A DNA stretch of 64,000 nucleotides from Microcoleus sp. FACHB-1515 (GCF_014696105.1 NZ_JACJPO010000041.1:62001-126000); one strand, 5' to 3'. Shown: positions 46,683 through 57,011, numbered from the stretch's first letter. The notes: generated by a model from the sequence alone, not told the origin. A program made the numbers and translations.

Positions 46683-49085
46683 ATGTCATCTACACTCGTT
46701 TTGATTGACGCCGCGATTGATCAGGTCGCCCTGCTTGCCAGTAGCGTTAGTCGTGATGCAACGATCGTCGTTCTCGATTCGCAACAGGACGGTGTTGCCC
46801 AAATCAGCGCAGTTCTCGCTGCCCAAGCGTCGATCGAGGCGGTTCATCTGTTTTCACACGGCGCACCCGGCACGCTTCAGCTTGGCGCCACCACGCTCAA
46901 CCTTGACTCACTCGCCGCCTACGACCTCGCGCCTTGGCAGCAAGCCCTGCGCCACGCCAACCTGCTCATCTACGGCTGTCGCGTTGCCTCAGGCGCGGTA
47001 GGCGATCGCTTCTTGCAGGAATTACATCAGCGCACCAGAGCAAACATTGCCGCAACTGCCACGACAACGGGAAGTGCAGCGCAGGGCGGCGATTGGAATT
47101 TGGAATGGCGCATCGGGGCGATCGAACCCGTGCCCATTCTGCATCCGGACGTGATGGCGCAGTACGATTCAACGCTGCAAATTCGCTCCAACCTGCTTTA
47201 CGGCGTTTCGGAAGGCGAACTCTACGAAATCACCTTAGCCACCGGCAATGTGCGCGTTGTCAGCGATCTAAGCTTCCAAACCTTTGCGATCGCTCGCGAT
47301 TCGCGCACAGGCAACCTGTACTACATCGAAAATGGCGTTGGCACAGGCAGCGGCACACCGATCGCCTTTTTTAATCCCACTACCGAGGAAAACACGGTAA
47401 CTCCCAACACAACAGGCGTTTCCGAACAGTTCGTCAAGCTGGCGCAGCAGGCGGGCAGCGGCACGCTCTTTGCAATGACGAGTTCAACCGCCAATCTCTA
47501 CCAGATCACCCTGAATGGCGACATTCCCAGCGGAGCAGTTGATTTGGGGCAGGTTCGTCTCGCAGATGGCAGCATTTTGCCGTTTGGCGGTGGTGATGTT
47601 GCCTTTGACCCCGACAATGCCAATCGACTGTTTGCGATCGTCACTCGACCTGACGACCTGGAAAATCGCTATGAGCTATACACGATCGACGTAACAACCC
47701 TGACGGCCACACTGGTTGGAAACGTGCGGGATCAAAACGGCACAACGTTGAGCGATGTTGGATCGGGTTCGCTTGCTTTTGGACAAGATGGCGACCTCTA
47801 TCTAACTTCCCAGTCCGATGCAAACGGCAACGCCTCGTCAAGTAACCGTTTGTTTCGCGTCAACCAAAATACGGGCGTTGTGATCAGCAGCACTCCGATT
47901 CAAGCCAACATTCAATTCAACGATTTCGCCACGCTGCCCATCACCCTCGACCCCGAAATTGAAGATCCCGATGATCCCGACGCGGAGGGGTGCGTTCCCG
48001 GTATCAATCGGCGTGGCAACAACCGCAACAACCGCTTGCTGGGTGACAACAACATCAACCGCCTGTTTGGGCGCGACGGAAACGACTTGCTGCGCGGCTT
48101 TGACTGTCCTGACCTGCTCAGCGGCGGACGTGGACGCGACCTGATTCGCGGCGGTAACGCGGGTGATCAGCTTCAGGGCAACCAGGACAACGATCGACTC
48201 AACGGCGGACGCGGCAACGATCGACTCAACGGCGGCTTGGGCAACGATACAATGCTGGGCGGCAGAGGAACAGATTCACTGCGCGGCGGCAACGGCAACG
48301 ATCGCATGTTTGGCGGCACAGGCAACGATCGTATGCTGGGCAATCAGGGCGACGACTTCATGGAAGGCGGCGCAGAAGATGATGTCCTAATTGGTCGACT
48401 CAATCGCGATACGCTGCGTGGTCAGGGCGGCAACGATCGACTGCGCGGCAACCTGGGCGACGATCGACTCAGCGGCGGCGCGGGCGATGACTTGCTCGAT
48501 GGCGGACGCGGCGAAGACATCATGGAAGGCGGCAGCGGCGACGATCAGTTGTTTGGCAGGCTGAACAATGATGTGATGAGCGGCGGCGACGGCAACGATT
48601 TTCTCAACGGTCAGGCCAACAGCGACGAAGTGCGCGGCGGAGCCGGGCGCGATCGCTTGATCGGCAGAGGCGGCGCAGATCTGCTCGTCGGCGGCGCTCA
48701 AGCAGACGTACTCAACGGCGGCCAAGGGTTTGATCGCATGTTTGGCGGCGCAGGCAACGATCGCATCATTGGCGGACGACGTGCCGATCGCATTAGCACA
48801 GGACGCGGCAGCGATATTGTGGAATATCGCGCCATCGGAGATGGCGGCGATCGCATCTTCGACTTTTCCACCGCTGTCGATCAAATCGACCTCAGCCGCA
48901 TCTTTGCAGGCAGCGGCTACGGCAGCAATCGCCCGTTCCGCCAATATGTCAGCATCGAGCAAACCGGACTCGATACGACCATTTCGATCGACACCAATGG
49001 CGATCAACGCGGTGGCTTTGAGTCATTCATCACGCTCTCTGGCATTCGTGCCAATACGGTCGTGCGCCGCAATTTCGTGGTGTAG
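46683..49085 (+). CDS. DUF4347 and RTX-repeat protein, probable type I secretion substrate
   Basis: 800 residues. Residues 1-155 are a DUF4347 domain (LVLIDAAIDQVALLAS, VHLFSHGAPGTLQLG, LLIYGCRVASGAVGDRFL). Residues 160-430 are beta-rich and propeller-like (YGVSEGELYEITLATGNVR). From about 440 to 735 there are many Ca-binding nonapeptides of the GGxGNDxLxG kind. The C-terminal part (VDQIDLSRIF to the end) has the sort of beta-rich tail expected for a T1SS signal, and there is no N-terminal signal peptide. Asp-rich repeat turns carry the HIP1-like GCGATCGC often. No transporter gene is adjacent. Confidence 0.85.
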   Translation: MSSTLVLIDAAIDQVALLASSVSRDATIVVLDSQQDGVAQISAVLAAQASIEAVHLFSHGAPGTLQLGATTLNLDSLAAYDLAPWQQALRHANLLIYGCRVASGAVGDRFLQELHQRTRANIAATATTTGSAAQGGDWNLEWRIGAIEPVPILHPDVMAQYDSTLQIRSNLLYGVSEGELYEITLATGNVRVVSDLSFQTFAIARDSRTGNLYYIENGVGTGSGTPIAFFNPTTEENTVTPNTTGVSEQFVKLAQQAGSGTLFAMTSSTANLYQITLNGDIPSGAVDLGQVRLADGSILPFGGGDVAFDPDNANRLFAIVTRPDDLENRYELYTIDVTTLTATLVGNVRDQNGTTLSDVGSGSLAFGQDGDLYLTSQSDANGNASSSNRLFRVNQNTGVVISSTPIQANIQFNDFATLPITLDPEIEDPDDPDAEGCVPGINRRGNNRNNRLLGDNNINRLFGRDGNDLLRGFDCPDLLSGGRGRDLIRGGNAGDQLQGNQDNDRLNGGRGNDRLNGGLGNDTMLGGRGTDSLRGGNGNDRMFGGTGNDRMLGNQGDDFMEGGAEDDVLIGRLNRDTLRGQGGNDRLRGNLGDDRLSGGAGDDLLDGGRGEDIMEGGSGDDQLFGRLNNDVMSGGDGNDFLNGQANSDEVRGGAGRDRLIGRGGADLLVGGAQADVLNGGQGFDRMFGGAGNDRIIGGRRADRISTGRGSDIVEYRAIGDGGDRIFDFSTAVDQIDLSRIFAGSGYGSNRPFRQYVSIEQTGLDTTISIDTNGDQRGGFESFITLSGIRANTVVRRNFVV

Positions 49086-49172
49086 TATCTGTCGGGCGAT
49101 CGCGTCAATTCTCAGCAAGCGGCAGGCGTTCCGCTACGATGATGAAGTTGAATCGATCGCCCATTCCCATTC

Positions 49173-51476
49173 ATGTCTGCCAACGCTCCTTTTTCCCCGC
49201 AAGAAATCGCCGCCGAAGGCATCAAGCCCGACGAATACGAAGAGATTGTGCAGCGGCTCGGACGCCACCCCAACCAAGCTGAATTGGGCATGTTTGGCGT
49301 CATGTGGTCGGAACACTGCTGCTACAAGAATTCGCGTCCTTTGCTGAAGCAGTTTCCCACAGAGGGCGATCGCATTCTCGTTGGCCCCGGTGAAAATGCG
49401 GGCGTAGTGGACATGGGGGACGGACTGCAACTCGCCTTCAAAATCGAATCGCACAATCACCCTTCTGCCGTCGAACCGTTTCAAGGAGCAGCCACCGGAG
49501 TAGGCGGCATTCTGCGTGACATTTTCACAATGGGCGCAAGGCCGATCGCCATCCTCAACTCGCTCCGCTTTGGCAATCTCGACGATGCCCGCACCAAGCG
49601 ATTGTTTTCCGGCGTCGTTTCAGGCATCAGTCACTATGGCAATTGCGTTGGCGTTCCAACAGTCGGCGGCGAAGTATATTTCGATCGCGCCTACGCCGGA
49701 AATCCGCTCGTGAACGCAATGGCGATCGGGCTGATGGAAACACCAGAAATCGTCAAATCGGGCGCATCTGGCATCGGCAATCCGGTTCTTTACGTTGGCT
49801 CCACAACCGGACGCGACGGGATGGGCGGCGCAAGTTTTGCCAGCGCAGAATTAAGTGATGCTTCACTGGACGATCGCCCCGCTGTCCAAGTTGGCGATCC
49901 GTTCCTGGAAAAATCCTTGATCGAAGCTTGCCTTGAAGCCTTCAAAACCGGAGCAGTCGTTGCCGCTCAGGATATGGGCGCAGCCGGAATTACCTGCTCT
50001 ACTTCTGAAATGGCGGCAAAAGGCAATGTGGGAATTGAACTCGATCTCGATCGCATTCCCGTTCGCGAAAGCGGCATGGTTCCCTATGAATACTTGCTGT
50101 CGGAATCGCAAGAGCGGATGCTGTTTGTGGCCGAAAAAGGACGGGAATCAGAACTGATCGAAATCTTTGAGCGTTGGGGACTTCATGCCGTTGTTGCGGG
50201 TGAAGTTATTCCAGAATCGATCGTGAGAATCTTATTTAAGGGTGTAATTGCTGCTGAAATTCCCGCAACTGCACTGGCTGACAACACACCGATTTATCAC
50301 CGCGAATTGCTTCAAGAACCACCTGAGTATGCTCGTCAGGCTTGGCAGTGGACAGAAGCCGACTTGCCCGACTGTGACCTAACAGGCATTCGATCGAAAT
50401 CTTGGACAGATGTTCTGTTGACCCTGCTGGATTTGCCCTCGATCGCTTCAAAACGCTGGGTCTACCGACAGTACGATCATCAAGTTCAAAACAACACAAT
50501 TTTGCTTCCGGGTGGTGCGGATGCCGCGATCGTGCGGTTGCGACCCGTGAATGCAAATCCGGCTGATTCCATCAGAGGCGTTGCGGCAACGGTTGATTGC
50601 AACTCGCGCTATGTCTATCTCAATCCGTATGAAGGGGCAAAAGCTGCGGTGGCGGAAGCTGCCCGTAACCTGTCCTGTGTCGGAGCGGAACCGCTAGCCG
50701 TAACGGACAACCTCAACTTTGGCAGTCCCGAAAAGGCGATCGGCTATTGGCAGCTAGCCGAAGCTTGTCGTGGATTGGCTGAAGCCTGCCGCGAGTTCGC
50801 TACGCCTGTCACAGGCGGAAATGTCTCGCTTTATAACGAAACGCTTGATTCCGCAGGCAATCCGCAGCCGATCTATCCAACTCCGGTGGTCGGCATGGTC
50901 GGGCTGGTGGCAGATATTCGGCAGGCCTGCGGTCAAGGCTGGCAGTCTGAATCCGACTTGATCTATCTGCTCGGTCAAAATACAGCGACGCTGGGTGCGT
51001 CTGAGTATCTAGCTGCAATACACGACACGATCGCCGGACAGCCCCCGACCGTCAATTTTGAGGCAGAACGGCGTGTTCAGTCTGCCTGTCGAGTTGGCAT
51101 TCAGCGCGGCTGGGTGCGATCGGCTCACGATTGTGCGGAAGGCGGCTTGGCCGTTGCTCTAGCGGAAGCTTGCATCAGCGGCAATCTGGGAGCCGAAATT
51201 CAAATTCCGCTTTCAGGTCGCGCCGATACCGTTTTGTTTGGCGAAGGTGGAGCGCGAATTTTGGTTTCGATCGCTTCCTCCCATCAAGTCGATTGGGAAA
51301 CCTTCTTGCGCGAGCAGTTGGACCAGAACTGGCAGCAGCTTGGACGGGTGAGCAGTTCGGTTTTGCGCGTTGCCACAGATGATGCAGATTTGTTAATCGA
51401 CGCTAGCCTAGAGGTAATGCAATGCTGGCAGGTTGCGATCGATCGGCGGATGAGCGCCGAGCCGAATCCGGTTTGA
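49173..51476 (+). CDS. purL: Phosphoribosylformylglycinamidine synthase subunit PurL
   Basis: 767 residues, the small PurL type that needs PurQ and PurS. It makes FGAM from FGAR with ATP and glutamine-derived ammonia. Recognisable parts are [44 protein letters not shown] near the ATP site and [17 protein letters not shown]. purS and purQ are not in this window. purF follows after about 136 bp, a common order. Confidence 0.95.
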   Translation: MSANAPFSPQEIAAEGIKPDEYEEIVQRLGRHPNQAELGMFGVMWSEHCCYKNSRPLLKQFPTEGDRILVGPGENAGVVDMGDGLQLAFKIESHNHPSAVEPFQGAATGVGGILRDIFTMGARPIAILNSLRFGNLDDARTKRLFSGVVSGISHYGNCVGVPTVGGEVYFDRAYAGNPLVNAMAIGLMETPEIVKSGASGIGNPVLYVGSTTGRDGMGGASFASAELSDASLDDRPAVQVGDPFLEKSLIEACLEAFKTGAVVAAQDMGAAGITCSTSEMAAKGNVGIELDLDRIPVRESGMVPYEYLLSESQERMLFVAEKGRESELIEIFERWGLHAVVAGEVIPESIVRILFKGVIAAEIPATALADNTPIYHRELLQEPPEYARQAWQWTEADLPDCDLTGIRSKSWTDVLLTLLDLPSIASKRWVYRQYDHQVQNNTILLPGGADAAIVRLRPVNANPADSIRGVAATVDCNSRYVYLNPYEGAKAAVAEAARNLSCVGAEPLAVTDNLNFGSPEKAIGYWQLAEACRGLAEACREFATPVTGGNVSLYNETLDSAGNPQPIYPTPVVGMVGLVADIRQACGQGWQSESDLIYLLGQNTATLGASEYLAAIHDTIAGQPPTVNFEAERRVQSACRVGIQRGWVRSAHDCAEGGLAVALAEACISGNLGAEIQIPLSGRADTVLFGEGGARILVSIASSHQVDWETFLREQLDQNWQQLGRVSSSVLRVATDDADLLIDASLEVMQCWQVAIDRRMSAEPNPV

Positions 51477-51612
51477 TTTTTCTGCGCTGCTTCGAGCCGT
51501 TCAAGATAAGATCATTACGAAAGCTTAATCTGTTCTTACAAAACATTAAGTCCCAGGGTCGGTTTGTTGCTGCCCCGCTCACTCATTTCTTCTCTCCTTG
51601 ATCCCAAGTCGC

Positions 51613-53115
51613 ATGATGCCTAACCACCTCGATCGCTCTGGTGACGCTGTTCGGCCTGCTGGTGACATCGCAAGACCCGACAAACCCGAAGAAGCCTGCG
51701 GCGTCTTTGGCATTTATGCTCCGGGCGAAGATGTTGCCAAGCTCACCTATTTTGGACTCTACGCGCTTCAGCATCGCGGTCAGGAATCCGCAGGCATCGC
51801 AACGTTTGAGGGAAACACCGTCCACCTGCACAAAAACATGGGCTTGGTGTCGCAAGTGTTTGACGAAACGATTCTCAGTGAGCTTGTCGGCAATCAGGCT
51901 GTCGGCCACACGCGCTACTCGACAACCGGATCAAGCCGCGTCGTCAATGCACAGCCTGCGGTCGTTGAAACGCGATTGGGATCGATCGCCCTTGCCCACA
52001 ACGGCAACCTCGTCAACACAGGCATTCTGCACGAGGAACTGCTGCGATCGAACGTGCAGCTTGTCACCACGACTGATTCTGAGATGATTGCGTATGCCGT
52101 CGCTGAAGCCATCAACGCCGGAGAAGACTGGCTCAGCGGTGCAATCACTGCCTTCAAACGCTGCGAAGGTGCATTCAGCCTCGTAATCGGCACGCCCGAC
52201 GGCATCATGGGAACTCGCGACCCAAACGGCATTCGTCCCTTGGTGATCGGCACGCTGGAAGCAACCGAAACCACGCCGATTCGCTACGTCCTCGCCTCAG
52301 AAACCTGTGCGCTTGACATCATTGGCGCGGACTATCTGCGCGACGTGCAGCCCGGAGAACTCGTTTGGATCACCGAAGAAGGCATCGCGTCCTATCACTG
52401 GGCAACGCAGGCCAAGCGCAAACTTTGCGTGTTCGAGATGATCTACTTTGCTCGACCCGACAGCGTCATGAACGAGGAAAGCTTGTATAGCTATCGGATG
52501 CGGATCGGACGGACGCTGGCGATCGAATCTCCTGCCGATGTTGATTTGGTGATGGGCGTTCCCGATTCCGGAATTCCCGCCGCGATCGGCTTTTCGCAGC
52601 AGTCGGGCATTTCCTACGCCGAAGGCTTAATCAAAAATCGCTACGTTGGCCGCACGTTCATTCAGCCCACGCAGCACATGCGCGAAGCGGGAATTCGCAT
52701 GAAGCTCAATCCGCTCAAAGATGTCCTAGTGGGCAAGCGGATTTTAATTGTGGATGATTCGATCGTGCGCGGAACGACCAGCCGCAAGATCGTCAAAGCC
52801 TTGCGCGATGCCGGAGCGACAGAGGTTCACATGCGGATTTCCTCCCCGCCCGTCACGCATCCCTGCTTCTACGGCATCGACACGGACAGCCAAGACCAAC
52901 TGATTGCGGCGACCAAATCGGTTGAGGAAATTGCCGCTCAAATCGGCGTCGATTCGCTGGCCTACCTCAGTTGGGATGGAATGCTGGAAGCGACCGGAGA
53001 AGCCAAAGACACCTTCTGTTCTGCCTGCTTTACGGGAAACTACCCGGTTCCGGTTCCCGAACAGGTGAAGCGATCGAAGCTCCTGCTGGAAAAATCCACG
53101 CCCGTCAGCGTCTAG
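51613..53115 (+). CDS. purF: Amidophosphoribosyltransferase PurF
   Basis: 500 residues. It makes 5-phosphoribosylamine, the first committed step of purine synthesis. Nucleophile Cys29 lies in EEACGVFGIYAPGE after a propeptide of 28 residues, to be removed on maturation. The phosphoribosyltransferase loop is RILIVDDSIVRGTTSRKIV. The FeS-type Cys residues are in the C-terminal part (HPCFYG and FCSACFTG). I chose ATG 51613 of two adjacent ATGs; the open frame starts at TTG 51598. Confidence 0.95.
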   Translation: MMPNHLDRSGDAVRPAGDIARPDKPEEACGVFGIYAPGEDVAKLTYFGLYALQHRGQESAGIATFEGNTVHLHKNMGLVSQVFDETILSELVGNQAVGHTRYSTTGSSRVVNAQPAVVETRLGSIALAHNGNLVNTGILHEELLRSNVQLVTTTDSEMIAYAVAEAINAGEDWLSGAITAFKRCEGAFSLVIGTPDGIMGTRDPNGIRPLVIGTLEATETTPIRYVLASETCALDIIGADYLRDVQPGELVWITEEGIASYHWATQAKRKLCVFEMIYFARPDSVMNEESLYSYRMRIGRTLAIESPADVDLVMGVPDSGIPAAIGFSQQSGISYAEGLIKNRYVGRTFIQPTQHMREAGIRMKLNPLKDVLVGKRILIVDDSIVRGTTSRKIVKALRDAGATEVHMRISSPPVTHPCFYGIDTDSQDQLIAATKSVEEIAAQIGVDSLAYLSWDGMLEATGEAKDTFCSACFTGNYPVPVPEQVKRSKLLLEKSTPVSV

Positions 53116-53123
53116 TCAATTTT

Positions 53124-53161
53124 CAAAAGCTGCCTGTCGCATTCCGGATGGGCAGCTTTTG
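53124..53161. terminator. Bidirectional terminator between purF and the HtrA-like gene
   Basis: CAAAAGCTGCC (53124-53134) pairs perfectly with GGCAGCTTTTG (53151-53161); the A-run on one side and T-run on the other allow termination in both directions. It fits the convergent arrangement of the two genes. Confidence 0.88.
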
Positions 53162-53167
53162 GGACAA

Positions 53168-54208
53168 TCAGCGCGGATTCGATTCGCTCGGCACGATCGC
53201 CAAGCTCAACTTCTCGCTCGATCGCAGCACAGTCAACTCGGTTCGCACACCGACTTTCTCATCGGTCAAGGCTTTGTGCAAATCATCGATGCTGGCGATC
53301 GCTTGATTCCCAAAGCCAACGATCACGTCGCGCTCTTGCAGTCCGGCAAGCTGGGCAGGGCTTCCGGGTTCGATCGAGATCACCAAAATGCCGCTGGCAA
53401 CCGGAAGGCTGTAAAAGTTTTGCACTCGTTTTGGCAGCGGAACCGTTTGCCCGCCAATGCCAACAAAGCTGCGCCGCACCCGCCCATCTCGCAGTAAGGC
53501 GCTAATCACAAACTTGGCCGTGTTAATCGGAATCGCGAAGCAAATGCCTTGCGCGGACAGAATCACAGCGGTATTCACGCCGATCACTTCACCCCGCGAG
53601 GACACCAAGGGGCCACCCGAATTTCCGGGATTTAAGGCCGCATCGGTTTGAATGATGCTGTCGATCAAGCGGCCAGACTTGGCGCGAAACGATCGCCCCA
53701 CCGCGCTGATCACGCCTGCCGTCACGGTTGCCTGAAAGCCGTAGGGATTGCCGATCGCGATCGCCATTTGTCCGGCTTTGAGCGCGTCAGAATCGCCGAG
53801 CTTTGCCACCGTTAAGTCGGCTGCCTGAATCCGAATCACAGCCAAATCTGTATCGGGATCATCACCGATCAGTTGTGCCTGCACGCGCCGCCCGTCCGAA
53901 AGCGTCACCTCGATTTGGCTGGCGTTGTGGACAACGTGGCTGTTGGTGAGAATGTAGCCGTCTGGCGTGAAGATGAAGCCCGACCCGTTACCGCCGACTT
54001 CTTGCGAACCGCGCGATGTCCGGCGCGTTTGCTTGACATCAATGTTGACGACAGCGGCTCCAACGCGATCGACCGCTTGCGTGACTGCCTGCGAATATGC
54101 ATCAAGCAGCAGTTTATCGTTGGGAACAGCCGCATCATTGGGAACAGGTTGAAGCGAGCGTCCGACTTTTGGCAGGCTGTTGTCTGAAACAAGTTGAAGT
54201 TGCACCAT
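53168..54208 (-). CDS. HtrA/DegP-like serine protease with PDZ domain, no signal peptide
   Basis: 346 residues, S1C protease. The catalytic triad is His91 in LTNSHVVH, Asp121 in DPDTDLAVIRI and Ser197 in GNSGGPL; a PDZ domain occupies about 250-340 (GILVISIEPGSPAQLAGL). Unlike most bacterial HtrA proteins the N-terminus (MVQLQLVSDNSLPKVG) has no signal or membrane anchor, so the protein is probably cytoplasmic. Start ATG at 54208 has AGGAGC upstream. Confidence 0.87.
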   Translation of the reverse strand: MVQLQLVSDNSLPKVGRSLQPVPNDAAVPNDKLLLDAYSQAVTQAVDRVGAAVVNIDVKQTRRTSRGSQEVGGNGSGFIFTPDGYILTNSHVVHNASQIEVTLSDGRRVQAQLIGDDPDTDLAVIRIQAADLTVAKLGDSDALKAGQMAIAIGNPYGFQATVTAGVISAVGRSFRAKSGRLIDSIIQTDAALNPGNSGGPLVSSRGEVIGVNTAVILSAQGICFAIPINTAKFVISALLRDGRVRRSFVGIGGQTVPLPKRVQNFYSLPVASGILVISIEPGSPAQLAGLQERDVIVGFGNQAIASIDDLHKALTDEKVGVRTELTVLRSSEKLSLAIVPSESNPR

Positions 54209-54357
54209 GACGCTGCTCCTGAAGGCTAGTTTCTGTATGATGGCGCAGCGCAAATCGAATCGACAACTTAAGCCTATCGGTCGAATTTTTTCACTAAAAA
54301 TTTTTCTAAGCTAATGAACAATTGCAGCTTGATTTAATCAGCAAAAGGAGAAAATTC

Positions 54358-54558
54358 ATGAGCAGCGGTCACGCCAGCCACAAAGGAAAATCGGTGAAGC
54401 CCAACACTAACATGAACGGTGAAATTGACGCCGATCCCAACATTCCCCAGGACATTCCGACCGAAGAAGGCTATCCGTTTGACGATCGCGGTGATGCCAA
54501 GCCAGAAGCGGTTGAACGTCCCAGCAATCCTTCTGCTTCTCAGCACGACGATCGCTAA
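54358..54558 (+). CDS. Small hydrophilic protein, 66 residues
   Basis: Low-hydrophobicity, Pro/Asp/Gly-rich sequence (GKSVKPNTNMNGEIDADPNI, then PFDDRGDAKPEA) that looks disordered. AAGGAG (54345-54350) precedes ATG 54358 at good spacing, which is the main support. Function unknown; such hydrophilic proteins are often stress-related, but nothing here proves it. Confidence 0.6.
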   Translation: MSSGHASHKGKSVKPNTNMNGEIDADPNIPQDIPTEEGYPFDDRGDAKPEAVERPSNPSASQHDDR

Positions 54559-54573
54559 ATTGTAATGGCAGGA

Positions 54574-54750
54574 TTAGGAAGAATCCTTTTCCTGCCGTTT
54601 CAAAACATAAGGAAGTGAAGTGCCAAAACAAGCCGCCGCAATCACCAAAAAAACAACACCCGGAAAAAACGGCACCACAATTCCGACAGCACCCAGCACC
54701 AGACAAATCATTCCCGCAACAATGCGGGCGGCATAGCGAGTTGAAAGCAT
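54574..54750 (-). CDS. Small membrane protein, PGPGW/DUF454-like
   Basis: 58 residues, two hydrophobic segments (IVAGMICLVLGAVGIVVPFFPGVVFLVIAAACFG) with the Pro-Gly turn typical of PGPGW-type small membrane proteins, and a charged tail (LKRQEKDSS). No clear Shine-Dalgarno before ATG 54750; the open frame continues 41 codons upstream, but that part is unrelated in composition. Lies just downstream of ictB on the same strand and could be cotranscribed. Confidence 0.55.
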   Translation of the reverse strand: MLSTRYAARIVAGMICLVLGAVGIVVPFFPGVVFLVIAAACFGTSLPYVLKRQEKDSS

Positions 54751-54808
54751 CGAATTGAAGTTAGAAAATTTCAAGAAAATTCCAGATCGTTGCGATCGAC
54801 TCGCGCAA

Positions 54809-56203
54809 TTATTTCTCGATCGATCCACTTTCGACTGCCAAATCTTTTGGTACAGGCTGATAGAAACTGGCAATTAAAGCGACCATCAGCCACCAGAGCG
54901 TGCTGACTTGCGGACGATACCAAACCGTATCCACCAATCCGTGCGCCAGCATTCCAACCATCGTGGCGATCGCGGCCATCAGCCAAAAGCCCGCTGCATT
55001 TCTCGCGGTTCGCAAGCGCTGAAGCTGCACCCAGCCTTGATTAAACGTCACCAGCAGCAGCCACAGGAAACAGGTGAAGCCGATGATCCCGGTTTCCACC
55101 AAGACTTCCAGCAAGATCGAGTAGGCACTGAGGGCGCTAAATCCGGTGCGCTGATAGCGCGGATAGACTCGGTTGAACGCGCTGTTGCCCGGACCAATGC
55201 CGATAATTGGGCGATCGCGAATCATCTTGACCACGCCTGACCAAACGTTGATGCGATAGTTGTTGCTGCTGTCTTCCCGTCCGACAAAGATGCTGGCAAC
55301 GCGATCGCGCAGCGGTTCCACCGTCGCCACCGCCAGTACGACAACAGCAGCCGACATACCTAATACGATCGGCAGTGCCAGCCTGCGCCACAATCGCGGC
55401 AGATACACGCTGAACCAGTGAACCAGCAGCATCATTCCCACAAAGCTTGCCACCACAAAGCCAATCCAGCCGCCGCGACTAAATGTGAGAACCAGACAGG
55501 CTGCATTCGTCACGGTCAGCAGCAAGGCCATTGCTTTTGCCGTCCAGCGTCTCCAGGCAAAAATCGCCGCTCCGCTGAAGACAACGGCAGGCAGCAAATA
55601 AGCAGCTAGCAAATTGGGATTGCCCAAAAAGCTGTAAACGCGAGTTGTGCCTGCCAGCGTCGATTCGGCATCCACCCAGGTTGCCAGCGCATCTGCGCCA
55701 AAAAACCACTGCCGCAGTCCAAACACGCTGACAAAAACCGCCACCAGCAAATAGACAAGGATGAGGATCGATCGCAACCGGGGCGATCGCAACACCCGCA
55801 CCGCCAACGCAAACATCAGCAAATACAGCGTCAGCCTGCCGCAGCCGATCAGCGCCGCCGATTTCACCGGAGAAAGCGCAGTCGCAGCAATGGAGATGCC
55901 CCAATACAGCAAGACAACTAGGTGAATCGGCGTGAAGCCGATGCGCTTGTCGTCGCTGAGGGTCAAGAGCAGCCAGTAGCCGCCGCAGGCAATTAGCAGT
56001 ACACCAATCAGCGCAGTGGAAACAAACGGCGCGAACGCAAACACCAAGATCAGCAAAATGCCGCCGATCGCGTCCGCTCGCTGCATCAGCCAGCTCGATC
56101 GTCGCCACGATTGCAGCAGTCCGATCCATGCTTGCACGTAGCTCGCCTTGCTCCACTGGGAAAGCGGCAGGTTCATCAGGGTGATCTGTTGCCAGGGATT
56201 CAT
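54809..56203 (-). CDS. ictB: IctB-family membrane protein (O-antigen ligase superfamily)
   Basis: 464 residues, about ten membrane helices. IctB was linked to inorganic carbon accumulation in Synechococcus, though the family resembles Wzy/WaaL O-antigen ligases. Typical parts are FGLRQWFFGADALATWVDAES, RVYSFLGNPNLLAAYLLP, TFSRGGWIGFV and the long loop IGIGPGNSAFNRVYPRYQRTGFSALSAYS. Start ATG 56203 (MNPWQQITLM); the later ATG MNLPLSQWSK is possible. Confidence 0.87.
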   Translation of the reverse strand: MNPWQQITLMNLPLSQWSKASYVQAWIGLLQSWRRSSWLMQRADAIGGILLILVFAFAPFVSTALIGVLLIACGGYWLLLTLSDDKRIGFTPIHLVVLLYWGISIAATALSPVKSAALIGCGRLTLYLLMFALAVRVLRSPRLRSILILVYLLVAVFVSVFGLRQWFFGADALATWVDAESTLAGTTRVYSFLGNPNLLAAYLLPAVVFSGAAIFAWRRWTAKAMALLLTVTNAACLVLTFSRGGWIGFVVASFVGMMLLVHWFSVYLPRLWRRLALPIVLGMSAAVVVLAVATVEPLRDRVASIFVGREDSSNNYRINVWSGVVKMIRDRPIIGIGPGNSAFNRVYPRYQRTGFSALSAYSILLEVLVETGIIGFTCFLWLLLVTFNQGWVQLQRLRTARNAAGFWLMAAIATMVGMLAHGLVDTVWYRPQVSTLWWLMVALIASFYQPVPKDLAVESGSIEK

Positions 56204-56383
56204 ACACAGACTCGATCTTCTCCGCCATTATCCTTAAAAACCGACCAGAAAGTCGGATTAGGTAAATCGATCGCTCAGTTCAGAGCAGGAGAATTTGACA
56301 GCTATTTAACGATTTCTAAAGAAAAATCAAAAAGTTTGAAAAATTTAAGATTTTCTTTGGGATCATTAGTTCTGTCAGTAAGG

Positions 56384-56401
56384 TTACGCAATGTTGCGTA
56401 A
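56384..56401. promoter_or_regulatory. Near-palindrome TTACGCAA-TG-TTGCGTAA
   Basis: An 18-bp site with perfect 8-bp arms around TG, in the 443-bp spacer between ictB and the small exported protein. It has the size and symmetry of a dimeric repressor operator; no factor can be named. Nothing else in this spacer looks coding. Confidence 0.5.
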
Positions 56402-56527
56402 TTGTTGCCGATCGCTAAAGGCAGTTGCTGGATGCGAGATTATTGATTCTTCCTGCTATTTTTCTCTAGCAGCGCCGAAATTCGCGGCAGAACGAGTGAG
56501 ATAGTAACCTGATGGGGCAAACCCATC

Positions 56528-56555
56528 TTGACAACCATAGATCTACGGATAGATT
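56528..56555 (+). promoter_or_regulatory. Putative promoter of the small exported protein
   Basis: TTGACA (56528-56533) and TAGATT (56550-56555), 16 nt apart, lie about 90 nt before the downstream start codon. Confidence 0.45.
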
Positions 56556-56646
56556 TTGCTAAGTTGTAGGGTTCTGGCTTTTTTTGAGTAGATCCACTAG
56601 GATCTCTGCCAGTCACTCGCTTTTGTTGCCATTCAGGTTGCTCACA

Positions 56647-56835
56647 ATGGGACTTGTCTATCGATTTGCCACACTGCTAATTTTTCCGCTGCTGATTGGT
56701 TCAACGGTTTGGACTGCTCCATCCGCAGCCTCACAACCTTCAACTGTGTCCGATGCGAACAGAACTGCAAACCAACCGTATCAGCCGCCAGACAACGGCG
56801 GGCCAGATGGCACGATTGGCTCAGGAACCCGATAG
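56647..56835 (+). CDS. Small exported protein ending PPDNGGPDGTIGSGTR
   Basis: 62 residues. A signal peptide (LVYRFATLLIFPLLIGSTVW, cleavage near SAAS) leaves a mature peptide of some 35 residues ending in PPDNGGPDGTIGSGTR. Short PPxxGxPxxTxGxGTR motifs also occur at the start of larger exported cyanobacterial proteins (DUF928 type), so this may be a stand-alone or truncated version. ATG 56647 is chosen because it starts the signal. Confidence 0.55.
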   Translation: MGLVYRFATLLIFPLLIGSTVWTAPSAASQPSTVSDANRTANQPYQPPDNGGPDGTIGSGTR

Positions 56836-56876
56836 CACACTCGCCTTTGGCGATCGAATTCACCCAGCTTCAATCG

Positions 56877-57011
56877 ATGAATCAGCGTCCGCAGAATCCC
56901 GATAAAAATGTTGAGAAGAACACGATCAAAGTGGAGGCTGGAACGCTCACGGCGATCGTATTTTTTCTGCTGCTGCTGCCGCTGCTGCTAGCTGGATTCT
57001 TTTTCCAATAG
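56877..57011 (+). CDS. Small single-pass membrane protein, 44 residues
   Basis: MNQRPQNPDKNVEKNTIKVE followed by one membrane helix (AIVFFLLLLPLLLAGFFFQ) ending at the C-terminus. No strong Shine-Dalgarno is seen. The clean hydrophilic-then-helix layout suggests a real C-tail-anchored peptide. Confidence 0.45.
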   Translation: MNQRPQNPDKNVEKNTIKVEAGTLTAIVFFLLLLPLLLAGFFFQ

